From: Colwellia sp. MB3u-45
GTDB lineage: Bacteria; Pseudomonadota; Gammaproteobacteria; Enterobacterales; Alteromonadaceae
Direction: 5' to 3'
Assembly: GCF_014077005.1 (NCBI RefSeq)
Contig: NZ_JACGVC010000053.1
Coordinates: 434,001 to 498,000 of the forward strand
DNA length: 64,000 bases
A program made the translations under genes and the position numbers. Under the pieces are notes generated by a model, which was not told where the DNA came from, searched no databases, and saw only the letters and a program-made list of their open reading frames with translations. The first letter of the stretch is position 1. Each line of letters starts with the position of its first letter. Positions 1 to 10,180 of the stretch are shown here, piece by piece.

Positions 1-159
1 ATGATTTATCTACCACTAGATAAAATTATGCAACAGCAGTCTAGTAGTCAACGTGCTACGCAACAATCAGTACCGGCGATAAACCAGTCGTCAAATAGTA
101 CTAATACTGCACCAGCATTATCCGGTCGTAATGATCGTTTCAATAATGGGAGAGACTAA
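1..159 (+). CDS. hflK: HflK, C-terminal fragment (cut by window start)
   Basis: The open frame from base 1 to the stop at 157-159 encodes a polar Gln/Ser/Asn/Thr-rich tail that starts with a YLPLDK-like segment, as expected for the end of the SPFH/prohibitin protein HflK. HflK and HflC form a periplasm-facing membrane complex that modulates the FtsH protease. Only about 52 residues are visible and the true start lies outside the window. The call rests mainly on hflC starting 3 bp after the stop, the usual hflK-hflC operon order. The tail itself is poorly conserved and would not be diagnostic alone. Confidence 0.8.
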   Translation: MIYLPLDKIMQQQSSSQRATQQSVPAINQSSNSTNTAPALSGRNDRFNNGRD

Positions 160-162
160 GCC

Positions 163-1047
163 ATGAAGAATTTTATATTGGCAATTATTGCCTTAATACT
201 TGTGCTAACAGTTTCGTCTGTTTTTGTTGTGACTGAAGGCCAACGTGGCATAGTTTTCCAGTTCTCAAAAATTACGCGTGACGGTGATACCGGCGACATG
301 AAAGTTTATGAGCCAGGTTTACACTTTAAATTTCCATTTATTAACACAGTACGTAAACTTGATGCGCGTATTCAAACTTTGGACGAAGAGCCAGATCGTT
401 TTGTAACATCTGAGAAGAAAGATTTAATGGTCGACTCATTTGTTAAATGGCGTATTGTTAACTTTTCAACCTATTATTTGCGTACTTCAGGTTCAATTGA
501 GAACGCTCGCGCGTTATTGAAACAGAAAGTAAATAATGGCTTACGTACCGAGATTGGTACACGTACGATTAAAGAAATTGTTTCTGGCGATCGAGATGAC
601 ATCATGGCCCAAGCATTAGAAAGTGCTACCAGTAGCCGTGAAGATTTAGGTATTGAAGTGATTGATGTTCGCATCAAAGCTATCAACCTACCTACAGAGG
701 TCAGTAATTCAATTTACGAACGTATGCGTGCTGAACGTACCGCTGTGGCGAAAGAACATCGTTCACAAGGTCAAGAGCAAGCTGAAATCATTCGTGCCAC
801 TATTGATGCTAAAGTAACGGTTATGTTAGCAACAGCACAGAAGAATGCACAAGAAGTTCGTGGTGAAGGTGATGCCCTAGCAGCAAAAGTCTATGCCGAC
901 TCTTATACACAAGATGCTGAGTTTTATAACTTCTTCCGTAGTTTAGAAGCTTATGAAAACAGTTTTAGCTCTAAGAGTGATATTTTAGTTATTAAACCTG
1001 ACAGTAATTTCTTTAATTACCTAAAGAATGGTAAAAAAACTAATTAG
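163..1047 (+). CDS. hflC: HflC, FtsH protease modulator
   Basis: This is a 294-residue SPFH/prohibitin-family protein. Residues about 4-23 form a single N-terminal membrane anchor, followed by the typical TEGQRGIVFQF opening of HflC, the SPFH domain to about residue 190, and an Ala/Glu/Gln-rich coiled-coil with the ERTAVAKEHRSQGQEQAE-type heptads seen in the family. HflC pairs with HflK to form a large complex around FtsH at the inner membrane and tunes degradation of membrane proteins. It starts 3 bp after the hflK stop, so the two are co-transcribed. A strong terminator follows at 1071. Length matches the family. Confidence 0.96.
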   Translation: MKNFILAIIALILVLTVSSVFVVTEGQRGIVFQFSKITRDGDTGDMKVYEPGLHFKFPFINTVRKLDARIQTLDEEPDRFVTSEKKDLMVDSFVKWRIVNFSTYYLRTSGSIENARALLKQKVNNGLRTEIGTRTIKEIVSGDRDDIMAQALESATSSREDLGIEVIDVRIKAINLPTEVSNSIYERMRAERTAVAKEHRSQGQEQAEIIRATIDAKVTVMLATAQKNAQEVRGEGDALAAKVYADSYTQDAEFYNFFRSLEAYENSFSSKSDILVIKPDSNFFNYLKNGKKTN

Positions 1048-1070
1048 TAGTTAAGGTTAAAGAGTAATTT

Positions 1071-1105
1071 AAAAGCCATGACATTGTCATGGCTTTTGTG
1101 TTTTT
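1071..1105 (+). terminator. Intrinsic terminator after hflKC
   Basis: A perfect 12-bp stem (AAAAGCCATGAC and its complement) with a 3-nt loop is followed by GTGTTTTT. It sits 24 bp after the hflC stop and should end the hflKC transcript. Confidence 0.85.
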
Positions 1106-1176
1106 ATCACTTGAAAAATGTACTCAAAGTGTTCTAGATTTGGTTTTCATTGTATGGGTTTATATAAGGAATTTAC

Positions 1177-1362
1177 ATGCTATCTACGTTGCTAATGGCA
1201 TTGGCTATTGCGTTAATTATTGAAGGAGTGATTCCGGCACTATTTCCGAATAAATGGCGAGCCTATGTTTTAAAACTAGCCAATGAACCGGTTAATACTA
1301 TTCGTCAAATAGGTTTATTTTTGCTGTTAATCGGTATTATGCTGTTTTGGACAGTAAATTAA
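1177..1362 (+). CDS. yjeT: YjeT/DUF2065 small inner-membrane protein
   Basis: A 61-residue protein with two hydrophobic segments (about 3-22 and 42-59) separated by a short loop containing PNKWRAY, the pattern of the DUF2065/YjeT family. In enterobacteria yjeT lies between hflC and purA, and it does here too, which strongly supports the call. The function is not known; it is presumed to be an integral inner-membrane protein. It lies between the hflC terminator and purA, so it is probably transcribed from its own promoter in 1106-1176. Confidence 0.85.
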   Translation: MLSTLLMALAIALIIEGVIPALFPNKWRAYVLKLANEPVNTIRQIGLFLLLIGIMLFWTVN

Positions 1363-1467
1363 TTCCTTTGCTAACTCTGCACTACCACAGGTTTTTTTAA
1401 TAACGCATTAAAATTCAACAATTATTGCTTGGACTCAATATTGATATTTGATAGAATCCTCGCCTAA

Positions 1468-2787
<1,320 letters not shown>

Positions 2788-2815
2788 TTAAATTTCTACG
2801 TTTTAATCACTTTTT

Positions 2816-2842
2816 AAAAACCACCTGCTAGGTGGTTTTTTT
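2816..2842 (+). terminator. Intrinsic terminator after purA
   Basis: The palindrome AAAAACCACCT-gct-AGGTGGTTTTTTT lies 28 bp after the purA stop. The symmetrical A/T runs mean it could also work on the other strand. Confidence 0.9.
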
Positions 2843-3503
2843 ATCGCTAAAATTCAGTCACTATTTACCTCTGCATTTTTAAATCCCTTTGACTAATTTA
2901 ACCGATCTATTGTTTCACCAGCAAAAATGTATAAATACAAGGCATAAAATGTAGTCAGTAGTTATGCTACTTAGCAGTTTTATAATACGGTATTTTCTGA
3001 TGTTAACCCTTCTAAGTGAGTAGATAATTAATCCACTCGGTATGGCAAGCTAGTCGCAGTATCAGCATTAAAATTTAGCTTAAGCCTTTTTAATCTGGGC
3101 GAGAGCATAGTTATAAAGATCATTAAAAGCATGGTTAACACTATAGTTAAAAGTAAAGACAGATCTACTTTGGTTAATTTTGTTAGTCAGTATGAAATGA
3201 TACAAAAGCACAAAGCTTTACAAGTAAAACAAGCGGCTTAAACTTAATCTATATAATTAAACTGCTTATGGTTTGATAAAGTATGCTAATCGCTATTTTT
3301 ATATCAATAGTTAACGCTTTATGTCCAATATTTAGCTAGGTTATGTGAAATATCAAACTATTCAGGCTATATTAATTATAGCTTGTAGCGAATTAATATA
3401 TACAAAACAGCTTGAAATTAGACATCGCATTGCAATAGTATATAAATAACCATAATAGCTCTAACGTAAACTCACGCATAAGACTCACACATTAGGAATA
3501 AAC
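2843..3503. other. Long AT-rich intergenic region, purA to malic enzyme
   Basis: This gap of about 660 bp has no convincing gene. It contains a 36-codon open frame at 3131-3241 with no ribosome-binding site or recognised product, and a small inverted repeat GCTATA-ttaat-TATAGC at 3364-3380. The promoter of the malic enzyme gene must lie toward its right end. The region is long for this genome and could hold an unrecognised RNA gene or decayed sequence. Confidence 0.5.
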
Positions 3504-4745
3504 ATGACAGATCTTCGCCAACAAGCACTTGATTATCACCAATACCCAACGCCGGGCAAAATTAGTGTTGAATTAACGACCCCTGCTGAAACAAGCAAAG
3601 ATCTCTCGCTCGCTTATAGCCCTGGTGTTGCCGAACCTGTTCGCGCCATTGCTGAAAATCCTGATGACGTTTATAAATATACCGGCAAAGGTAATACCGT
3701 TGCTGTTATCACCAATGGTACCGCTATTTTAGGTTTAGGAAACTTAGGGCCAATGGCCTCTAAACCTGTGATGGAAGGCAAAGCGTTATTGTTTAAACGT
3801 TTTGCTGGCATTAATTCGTTTGATATTGAAGTTAACCATAAAACCGTTGAAGACTTCATTAACACGGTAGCTAATATTGCTGACAGCTTTGGTGGCATTA
3901 ACTTAGAAGATATTAAAGCACCTGAATGTTTTGTTATTGAAAAGGCACTCATTGAACGCTGTAAAATACCGGTATTTCATGACGATCAACACGGTACTGC
4001 TATTGTAACGGCAGCGGGAATGATAAATGCGCTAGAAATTCAAGGTAAAGAACTTCGACACGCTAACATTGTTTGTATGGGGGCTGGCGCTGCAGCGATT
4101 GCCTGTATGGAACTGTTGATTAAATGTGGCGCACAACGTGAAAAAATTTATATGCTCGACACTAAAGGTGTTATTCACACCCGCCGTGACGATTTAAATG
4201 AATATAAAAAATTATTTGCTAACAATACGGATAAGCGCACGCTAGAAGACGCCATCGATGGTGCTGACGTATTCATTGGTGTATCTGGCCCTAATTTACT
4301 ATTACCTTCACACATAAAGCTTATGGCCGCTAAGCCAGTGATTTTTGCGTGTTCAAACCCAGATCCAGAAATTAAACCTGAACTGGCTATGGCAACACGC
4401 GATGATTTAATTATTGCTACCGGTCGTTCAGACTACCCAAACCAAGTAAATAACGTACTTTGTTTCCCCTTTATTTTCCGTGGCGCTTTAGATGTGCGCG
4501 CACGTATCATTAATGATGAAATGAAAATTGCCGCCGTACATGCCATTCGCACCTTAGCAAAAGAGCAAGTGACGGCAGAAGTATTAGCGGCTAGTGGCTG
4601 TGACGAGTTAAATTTTGGTAGAAATTACATTATCCCAAAACCTATGGACTCACGTTTACGTTCGGCGGTAGCCATTGCGGTTGCTCAAGCGGCGGTAGAT
4701 TCAGGTGTTGCTGCGCTACCCATGCCAGAGAACTATAAGGGTTAG
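3504..4745 (+). CDS. Malic enzyme, short form without phosphotransacetylase domain
   Basis: A 413-residue malate dehydrogenase (oxaloacetate-decarboxylating), which converts malate to pyruvate and CO2 with reduction of NAD(P). Visible family signatures are YSPGVAEP near residue 38, the TNGTAILGLGNLGP segment, a metal-site region HDDQHGTAIV near 160, a Rossmann motif MGAGAAAIA near 192, and CSNPDPEI followed by TGRSDYPNQVNN. E. coli MaeB is about 760 residues because of a C-terminal phosphotransacetylase-like domain; that domain is absent here, as in many marine gammaproteobacteria. Cofactor preference cannot be read from the sequence. It is monocistronic, with a terminator at 4808. Confidence 0.93.
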   Translation: MTDLRQQALDYHQYPTPGKISVELTTPAETSKDLSLAYSPGVAEPVRAIAENPDDVYKYTGKGNTVAVITNGTAILGLGNLGPMASKPVMEGKALLFKRFAGINSFDIEVNHKTVEDFINTVANIADSFGGINLEDIKAPECFVIEKALIERCKIPVFHDDQHGTAIVTAAGMINALEIQGKELRHANIVCMGAGAAAIACMELLIKCGAQREKIYMLDTKGVIHTRRDDLNEYKKLFANNTDKRTLEDAIDGADVFIGVSGPNLLLPSHIKLMAAKPVIFACSNPDPEIKPELAMATRDDLIIATGRSDYPNQVNNVLCFPFIFRGALDVRARIINDEMKIAAVHAIRTLAKEQVTAEVLAASGCDELNFGRNYIIPKPMDSRLRSAVAIAVAQAAVDSGVAALPMPENYKG

Positions 4746-4807
4746 TTATTAATCTTGCCGATAGTCTTGTACAAATAGCTAGGCTATAGTAAAGCTATTA
4801 ATATTGA

Positions 4808-4833
4808 AAAGGTGTCGAATTGACGCCTTTTTT
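4808..4833 (+). terminator. Intrinsic terminator after malic enzyme gene
   Basis: AAAGGTGTC pairs with GACGCCTTT (one G-T wobble) around a 5-nt loop and runs into TTT. It lies 62 bp after the stop codon. Confidence 0.75.
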
Positions 4834-4923
4834 GATTAAGCCATTCATTAAAAAACGTTAAGGTATGTTAGGCGGAAAATATCCTCTTTTGGCTGTAAAG
4901 ACCTTAAACTGCAATTTATGGCA

Positions 4924-4948
4924 ATAAAAAAGGCGCATCAAGCGCCTT
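4924..4948 (-). terminator. Intrinsic terminator after metJ (minus strand)
   Basis: On the minus strand AAGGCGC-ttgat-GCGCCTT runs into TTTTT. It lies 32 bp beyond the metJ stop. Confidence 0.85.
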
Positions 4949-4980
4949 CTATTATTTATAACCTAACGGTTTTATTGCAT

Positions 4981-5325
4981 TTAATCTTCTGTTTCTTCTT
5001 CAATTTCCGCTTCGTATGCACTAAAGTCAGTTATGCCTTTTGCTTCCAAAGCCCGGCGAACACTCGCGGGTAATTTTTGTGTGTTGTCTTTAGCCAAGTC
5101 ACTATCATCAGGTAATGGTTGGTCAGTAAAAGCGTGTAAAAACGCTTCACATAACAATTCACTGTTGGTGGCATGACGCAAGTTATTCACTTGGCGACGT
5201 GTACGTTCATCAGTGAGCACTTTTAACACACGTAAAGGGATAGACACGGTGATCTTTTTGACTTGTTCACTTTTCTTCCCGTGTTCGGCGTATGGGTTAA
5301 TATACTCGCCATTCCACTCTGCCAT
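4981..5325 (-). CDS. metJ: MetJ, methionine regulon repressor
   Basis: MetJ is the ribbon-helix-helix repressor that uses S-adenosylmethionine as co-repressor and binds tandem 8-bp met boxes. The first 80 residues nearly match the enterobacterial protein: [20 protein letters not shown], the beta-ribbon [20 protein letters not shown], and [32 protein letters not shown]. The C-terminus differs and is longer (114 residues against 105 in E. coli), ending in an acidic tail. It is divergent from metB, and the 233-bp shared region carries met boxes, so autoregulation is likely. Confidence 0.97.
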   Translation of the reverse strand: MAEWNGEYINPYAEHGKKSEQVKKITVSIPLRVLKVLTDERTRRQVNNLRHATNSELLCEAFLHAFTDQPLPDDSDLAKDNTQKLPASVRRALEAKGITDFSAYEAEIEEETED

Positions 5326-5458
5326 GAATATTCCTCTATGCTAATTAATTGAGATAAACTTATCGATGTTAAACCTGTCTGGTAGGCCAGTTTATGATAA
5401 ATTTATTCTTACTACTTGATTTTACTGGTTGTGGGGCCTGAGTCAATAACGAATGTGT

Positions 5459-5482
5459 AGAAGTTTAGAAGTCTAAAGTACT
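5459..5482 (+). promoter_or_regulatory. Upstream met-box cluster (MetJ operator)
   Basis: Tandem 8-mers AGAAGTTT, AGAAGTCT and AAAGTACT in register match the met-box consensus AGACGTCT at 6, 7 and 4 of 8 positions. MetJ binds two or more adjacent boxes cooperatively. The site lies between the divergent metJ and metB genes. Confidence 0.7.
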
Positions 5483-5505
5483 TGACCCAAGAACTTAAAC
5501 CATTT

Positions 5506-5529
5506 AGATTGATAGACGTCCAAACATCT
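5506..5529 (+). promoter_or_regulatory. Proximal met-box cluster (MetJ operator)
   Basis: AGATTGAT, AGACGTCC and AAACATCT lie in 8-bp register; the central box matches the AGACGTCT consensus at 7 of 8. It ends 29 bp before the metB start, where bound MetJ would block metB transcription. Confidence 0.78.
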
Positions 5530-5558
5530 ATACAGAAAATATTTTTACCGGAGTACAC

Positions 5559-6716
5559 ATGAGCGAGAAAAAAATTGCCACTACCGCTGTTCGAGCAGGT
5601 ATTAATAGCGACCAACACCATGGTGCTGTTGTTCCAGCTCTTCACCTTTCAAGCACCTATGCACTGAAAGGTTTTAATGACAAGCGTCAGTTTGACTATT
5701 CACGCACCGGTAATCCAACTCGCGCTACGTTTGCCCAAGCTATTACAGATTTAGAGCAGGGTGCCGTTGGCATAGTGACAAATACCGGCATGTCAGCTGT
5801 GCATCTTATTTGCCAATTACTTGATACACAAGACACGGTTGTTATTCCGCATGATTGCTATGGTGGAAGTTTTCGCTTATTTACCCATCTTGCCAAGCGG
5901 GGTCAGTTTACGCTCGTGGTGGTTGATCAAAACGATCAACAAGCCTTGGCGCAAGCCTTAGCAACAAAACCTAAATTAGTCTTAGTTGAATCACCGAGTA
6001 ATCCATTGTTACGCTTAGTTGATATTGCTGCCATTACCAAACAAGCCCATCAAGTTGGCGCATTAGTGGCGGTTGATAACACCTTTATGTCGCCGGTATT
6101 GCAACAACCTTTGTTATTGGGTGCTGATATTGTTTTTCACTCCACCACCAAATACATTAATGGTCATAGCGATGTAGTGGGTGGTGTGCTAGTCACCAAA
6201 GAACAAGCTTTAGGAGAAAAACTAGCTTGGTGGGCAAACTGCATTGGTATTACGGGTTCAGCTTTTGATAGCTTTTTAGCTCTGCGTGGCTTAAAAACTT
6301 TGCCCATACGGATGAAGCAGCATCAAATTAATGCCAATGCCGTGGCAAAATTTTTGCAACAGCATTCGGCTATTCAACAGGTTTATTTTCCGGGTTTAGC
6401 TAGCCATCCGCAACATGAATTAGCTAAAAAACAGCAGTATGATTTTGGCGCTATGATGAGTTTTGAGCTTAAAGGTGGCGTTGAAGCGGTTAAAATACTG
6501 TTTGATAAACTTGAACTTTTCACCTTGGCACAATCACTTGGTGGTGTTGAAAGTTTGATCTGTCATCCCTCAACCATGACCCATGCTGGGATGGAAATTG
6601 AAGCACAACTTACCGCCGGTATTACCCAGTCATTAGTGCGACTTTCTGTTGGTATTGAAGATATTGACGATATACTGGCCGACCTATCTCAGGCGCTCGA
6701 TGCCAGCCAAGCTTAA
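5559..6716 (+). CDS. metB: Cystathionine gamma-synthase MetB
   Basis: MetB joins O-succinylhomoserine (or the acetyl ester) and cysteine to give cystathionine in methionine synthesis. The 385-residue protein belongs to the Cys/Met PLP-dependent family: it begins KKIATTAVRAGINSDQHHGAV, has the phosphate-binding YSRTGNPTR segment, ESPSNPLL, VDNTFMSP, and the PLP lysine motif HSTTKYINGHSD, followed by GVESLICHPSTMTHA near the C-terminus. It is divergent from metJ and controlled by the met boxes at 5459-5529. The metL gene follows after 96 bp and is presumably co-transcribed. Confidence 0.95.
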   Translation: MSEKKIATTAVRAGINSDQHHGAVVPALHLSSTYALKGFNDKRQFDYSRTGNPTRATFAQAITDLEQGAVGIVTNTGMSAVHLICQLLDTQDTVVIPHDCYGGSFRLFTHLAKRGQFTLVVVDQNDQQALAQALATKPKLVLVESPSNPLLRLVDIAAITKQAHQVGALVAVDNTFMSPVLQQPLLLGADIVFHSTTKYINGHSDVVGGVLVTKEQALGEKLAWWANCIGITGSAFDSFLALRGLKTLPIRMKQHQINANAVAKFLQQHSAIQQVYFPGLASHPQHELAKKQQYDFGAMMSFELKGGVEAVKILFDKLELFTLAQSLGGVESLICHPSTMTHAGMEIEAQLTAGITQSLVRLSVGIEDIDDILADLSQALDASQA

Positions 6717-6778
6717 AGCGGTTATCCATAGTTATCAATGTACTTTGGCTGCGTGTTATATATCAATAAATTAAAGGC

Positions 6779-6800
6779 GGTATGACAAGGTTGTCATACC
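6779..6800 (+). promoter_or_regulatory. Perfect hairpin between metB and metL
   Basis: GGTATGACAA and its exact reverse complement TTGTCATACC are separated by 2 nt, giving a stem of up to 10 bp directly before the metL start at 6813. It is not followed by a T-run, so it is not a standard terminator. It could stabilise the metB 3' end, be a processing site, or limit metL translation. Confidence 0.6.
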
Positions 6801-6812
6801 TGTGGTAGTAAA

Positions 6813-9344
6813 ATGATCGGTTCAAATACAGCGGTAACGCTTAGCTCTGCAAAAAATCACTTGGCAAAAGTTGCCTGTAATGTCCATAAATTTGGTGGTA
6901 GTAGTTTAGCTACCAGTGCTTGCGTTGAACGTGTGGTGGATATTATTCGTCAGCATTGCCAGCTCAATGACATTATTGTGGTATCTGCTAATGGCAATAC
7001 CACAGATGCATTATTTACTCTTTATCAACTCGCGGTTGAGCTTCAGGAAATAACTTCGCTGAACACTGAGCAAGTGAGCACGAGTAATGACCTAAACACC
7101 TTACGTGAGCATTTACGGGTAACTATTACTGCCCTTGATGCGACGCAAGCTCAGTTAATTGATGAACTGTTAAATGCCAGTAGTGCCGCCAGACTGAAAA
7201 GTTTACTCAAGCAAGATGTTGCACAAATAACAGAACATTTACTGAGTGATCCGCTAAGTGCTCCCCTTAGTGAGCCATTGAGTTATCAAAATGACTTATT
7301 GGCCTTTGGTGAGGTTTGGTCCGCGCGCTTGTTATCTGCGGTATTGAGTGAAAGTGTGTGTCCAAGTTATATGTTGGATGCGAGAGACTTTCTTTTGCTA
7401 AAAGATGAAAAAAATTGTGCTATTGACTATAGCGTGAGCCAAGAAAACTTTTTACCGCTGCAACAACAAGACCAACTGGTGATCGTTACCGGTTATATTG
7501 CGCGTAATCAACAGCAACAAGCCTGCACGTTAGGGCGCAATGGTAGTGATTACTCAGCAACTATAATGGCGGCACTATCAGGTGCGGGCAATGTAACGCT
7601 TTGGACTGACGTTGATGGTATTTATAGTGCTGACCCAAGGCTTGTCCCCTTAGCGAGAAAATTACACCGTTTACCTAATGCGGTTGCCAATGAACTTGGC
7701 CGTTTGGGTAACCCAGTATTACATGCCAAAACCTTACAGCCATTAACCAACCATAATACCCATTTACATGTTGCCAGTAGTTTTGCACCTGAGGTTAGCG
7801 GTACTGAAATAGGCAAGTTTGGCCAAATAGCGAAACAAGAACTTTCAGTCACCAGTTTAAACGATTTAATATTAGCGAAATCAAGCAGCTTTTTAGCTAA
7901 GTCTGGCGAATTAGCGGTAAGTGAATTTTCACCGATTTGTTACAATCTTGACGAAGGTTACCTAGTCGTCACGCAGGCCCAACAAAAAGCGCTTAGCCAA
8001 TGGTTAGCAAGTCATGACACCGAAGTGACCTTTAGGCCAGTAGCGATTATTGCCATTGTGGGTCATAGTGTCGCGAAACAAGGCGATATGCGCGCTAGAT
8101 TTAAAAGAGCGCTTAAGCATCAACAATGCTTACATTTTTTACATGCCTTTAATGAACACAGTTATATTGCGGTTTTACCTGAGCCATGCTCGAGTGAAAT
8201 ACTCAATAATGTTCACGCGGATATGACCAAAGACGCGAAAAACATTGCCCTTGTTGTCGCCGGATTAGGTAATGTTGGCCAACGATTTTTAACCATGTTA
8301 CCCAAGCAAATAGCGCGTGTCGCAGGCTTAGACAATGTGCATTTAGTCGCCTTAGTGGGGGCAAGTAAAGCCTTAATAAATACCGATGGCATAGATGTCG
8401 CTAATGCTCTGTTACATTATCAACAACAAGCGCAGCCGTACGACAGTGAGCAACTGTTAACTTGGTTGACTAATCACCCTTATGACGAGTTGATTGTTGT
8501 TGATATCACACCCAGTGAAGACTTTAGTCAGTTGTATGAAGAATTTTTTGCCCGTGGTATTCATGTTATTGGTGCGAACAAGTGGGCGGCATCTTCAAGC
8601 ACTGAAAATTATCAGCAATTGCTTAAAACAGCAGAAAAAAATAATAGCTTATGGTTGGGTAATACCACAGTTGGTGCTGGTTTGCCTATTAACTCAAGCA
8701 TTAAAGAGTTGATGAATAGCGGTGATAAAATAACGGAAATTTCGGGTATATTCTCGGGCACTTTATCCTGGCTATTTCAATTTTATGATGGCACAACGCC
8801 ATTTTCTGCGCTGTTGTCAAATGCCTTAACGCAAGGGTTGACTGAGCCGGATCCGCGAGAAGATTTATCCGGGCGAGACGTACAGCGTAAATTATTAATT
8901 TTAGCGCGTGCCGCAGGTTTTGAATTGTCGTTAGCTGATATTGACTGTCAGAATTTAGTGCCAGAGTCATTACGTGGTATTAGCTTAGAGGCGTTTCTTC
9001 AACGAACGTCTGAGCTTGATGAGTTGTTTTTATTGCGCTTACAGCAAGCACAGGCAAAAGCCTGTGGAATTCGTTATGTTGCTCGCTTTATCAGTGATCA
9101 TGGTCAAGTGAGTGCGAAAGTTAGCTTGGAAGAATTAAGCCATAACGACGCGTTTTCACAATTAACCCCATGTGATAATGTTTTTCAAATTAAAAGCGAG
9201 TGGTATCAAGAAAATGCGCTGATTATTCGTGGCCCAGGTGCTGGGCGTGATGTCACTGCGGGTGGTATTCATGCTGATTTAGTCACTATTTGCCAGCAGC
9301 TAAATTATCGTCAGCAGCACGTTAAAATCAAAGGGTTAAATTAA
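6813..9344 (+). CDS. metL: Bifunctional aspartokinase II / homoserine dehydrogenase II
   Basis: The 843-residue fusion catalyses the first and third steps from aspartate to homoserine. The aspartokinase domain covers about residues 20-460, with KFGGSS near residue 27 and GRNGSDYSATIMAA and WTDVDGIYSADPR in the catalytic core. The homoserine dehydrogenase domain covers about 470-840, with a Rossmann motif VVAGLGNVGQRF, GANKWAAS, NTTVGAGLPI and SGIFSGTLSW. The short linker with reduced ACT-like sequence, and the position after metB under MetJ control, favour MetL over ThrA. No strong Shine-Dalgarno is visible; a hairpin ends 12 nt before the ATG. Confidence 0.95.
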   Translation: MIGSNTAVTLSSAKNHLAKVACNVHKFGGSSLATSACVERVVDIIRQHCQLNDIIVVSANGNTTDALFTLYQLAVELQEITSLNTEQVSTSNDLNTLREHLRVTITALDATQAQLIDELLNASSAARLKSLLKQDVAQITEHLLSDPLSAPLSEPLSYQNDLLAFGEVWSARLLSAVLSESVCPSYMLDARDFLLLKDEKNCAIDYSVSQENFLPLQQQDQLVIVTGYIARNQQQQACTLGRNGSDYSATIMAALSGAGNVTLWTDVDGIYSADPRLVPLARKLHRLPNAVANELGRLGNPVLHAKTLQPLTNHNTHLHVASSFAPEVSGTEIGKFGQIAKQELSVTSLNDLILAKSSSFLAKSGELAVSEFSPICYNLDEGYLVVTQAQQKALSQWLASHDTEVTFRPVAIIAIVGHSVAKQGDMRARFKRALKHQQCLHFLHAFNEHSYIAVLPEPCSSEILNNVHADMTKDAKNIALVVAGLGNVGQRFLTMLPKQIARVAGLDNVHLVALVGASKALINTDGIDVANALLHYQQQAQPYDSEQLLTWLTNHPYDELIVVDITPSEDFSQLYEEFFARGIHVIGANKWAASSSTENYQQLLKTAEKNNSLWLGNTTVGAGLPINSSIKELMNSGDKITEISGIFSGTLSWLFQFYDGTTPFSALLSNALTQGLTEPDPREDLSGRDVQRKLLILARAAGFELSLADIDCQNLVPESLRGISLEAFLQRTSELDELFLLRLQQAQAKACGIRYVARFISDHGQVSAKVSLEELSHNDAFSQLTPCDNVFQIKSEWYQENALIIRGPGAGRDVTAGGIHADLVTICQQLNYRQQHVKIKGLN

Positions 9345-9411
9345 ACATTTTTGCTAGCGGGAAGTGATGCCAAGGGGTATAAATAGCGTTAAGCAGGAAG
9401 GTTAAGTAAAG

Positions 9412-9515
9412 TTTTGGCGCGATTCGTTATGATCAAAGTATCGCGCCAAATTCATCAGGAAATTAATTAACCTGGGTTTTTATTAGCCAACAAAACAGTG
9501 TATTCTTGTTTTGTT
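9412..9515. other. Two inverted repeats between metL and the convergent porin gene
   Basis: TTGGCGCGAT pairs with a near-complementary ATCGCGCCAA across a 16-nt loop at about 9414-9449, and AACAAAACA pairs with TGTTTTGTT at about 9489-9515. Neither is followed by a clean T-run. They probably act in 3'-end formation or protection for the convergent metL and porin transcripts. Confidence 0.45.
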
Positions 9516-9535
9516 AGCTGTTAATTAGCGAGGTC

Positions 9536-10180
9536 TTAGAAAGATGTACCTATGCTAAATACTAGGTTTTCGTCACTTTCAGTACCTGATAATTCTTTTG
9601 AATTAGCCACAAGCGCAATACCCACGTCGAAACCTGAAACTTCTGTACTGTAACCTGCTTCTAGGTAGTCGCCATCAAAATCGTCACCCCAAGTGCCGTA
9701 AGTGGCATAAAAACCTTTATGTTCAACCGTTGCAGATAAGAAATCATAGTCTTGGTTTGCAGCACCTTCAACTTCCCACTCACCGACATTATAAGCAAGT
9801 GAAAACATGCCGTAACTTAAGCCTAAGTTTACTTCATTATAAGAAGTATCAAAATCACCGGTATATTGGTAAGTTGTAAAGCCAAGGCTATAGCCTACAC
9901 CACCCTCGAGTTCGCCGCCGTAACCGCCATAAACGTCTACTTCTAAACCCTCTTGTACGTCAGCTGCCCAAGTGCCAATATAAAAACCACTGTTTTCATA
10001 ATCAACACCCGCACTAGCAGAGGCGGTGTCTGTTTGTACTATGCCACGGAAAATATATTGTGATACCGCACCCACATTGGCACTTAAGCCTTCTATGTCA
10101 GTAGCAGATGCTGACGTTGCTGTAAGTGCAGAAGTTGTTAATATCATCGAAATTGCTAGAGAGGTCATTGTTTTGTTCAT
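9536..10180 (-). CDS. TorF-family putative porin (Gcw_chp type outer-membrane protein)
   Basis: A 214-residue exported protein. Residues 1-26 are a clear signal peptide (hydrophobic core, then SASA cleavage). The mature part opens with a strand containing VGAVSQYIFRG, the hallmark of the TorF/Gcw_chp family, and continues as alternating aromatic and Gly/Asp-rich beta strands, ending in Phe as outer-membrane barrels do. The family is thought to form small barrels in the outer membrane, but the substrate is unknown. It is monocistronic and convergent with metL, with a 361-bp upstream region shared with rpe. Confidence 0.82.
   Translation of the reverse strand: MNKTMTSLAISMILTTSALTATSASATDIEGLSANVGAVSQYIFRGIVQTDTASASAGVDYENSGFYIGTWAADVQEGLEVDVYGGYGGELEGGVGYSLGFTTYQYTGDFDTSYNEVNLGLSYGMFSLAYNVGEWEVEGAANQDYDFLSATVEHKGFYATYGTWGDDFDGDYLEAGYSTEVSGFDVGIALVANSKELSGTESDENLVFSIGTSF

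Noticed and set aside
3131-3241. A 36-codon ATG open frame in the purA/malic enzyme gap
   Set aside because: It has no ribosome-binding site, no recognisable product and a length expected by chance in AT-rich sequence.
5412-5645. Minus-strand open frame across the met boxes and the metB start
   Set aside because: It covers the operator region and the antisense of metB, and shows no family pattern; a shadow frame.
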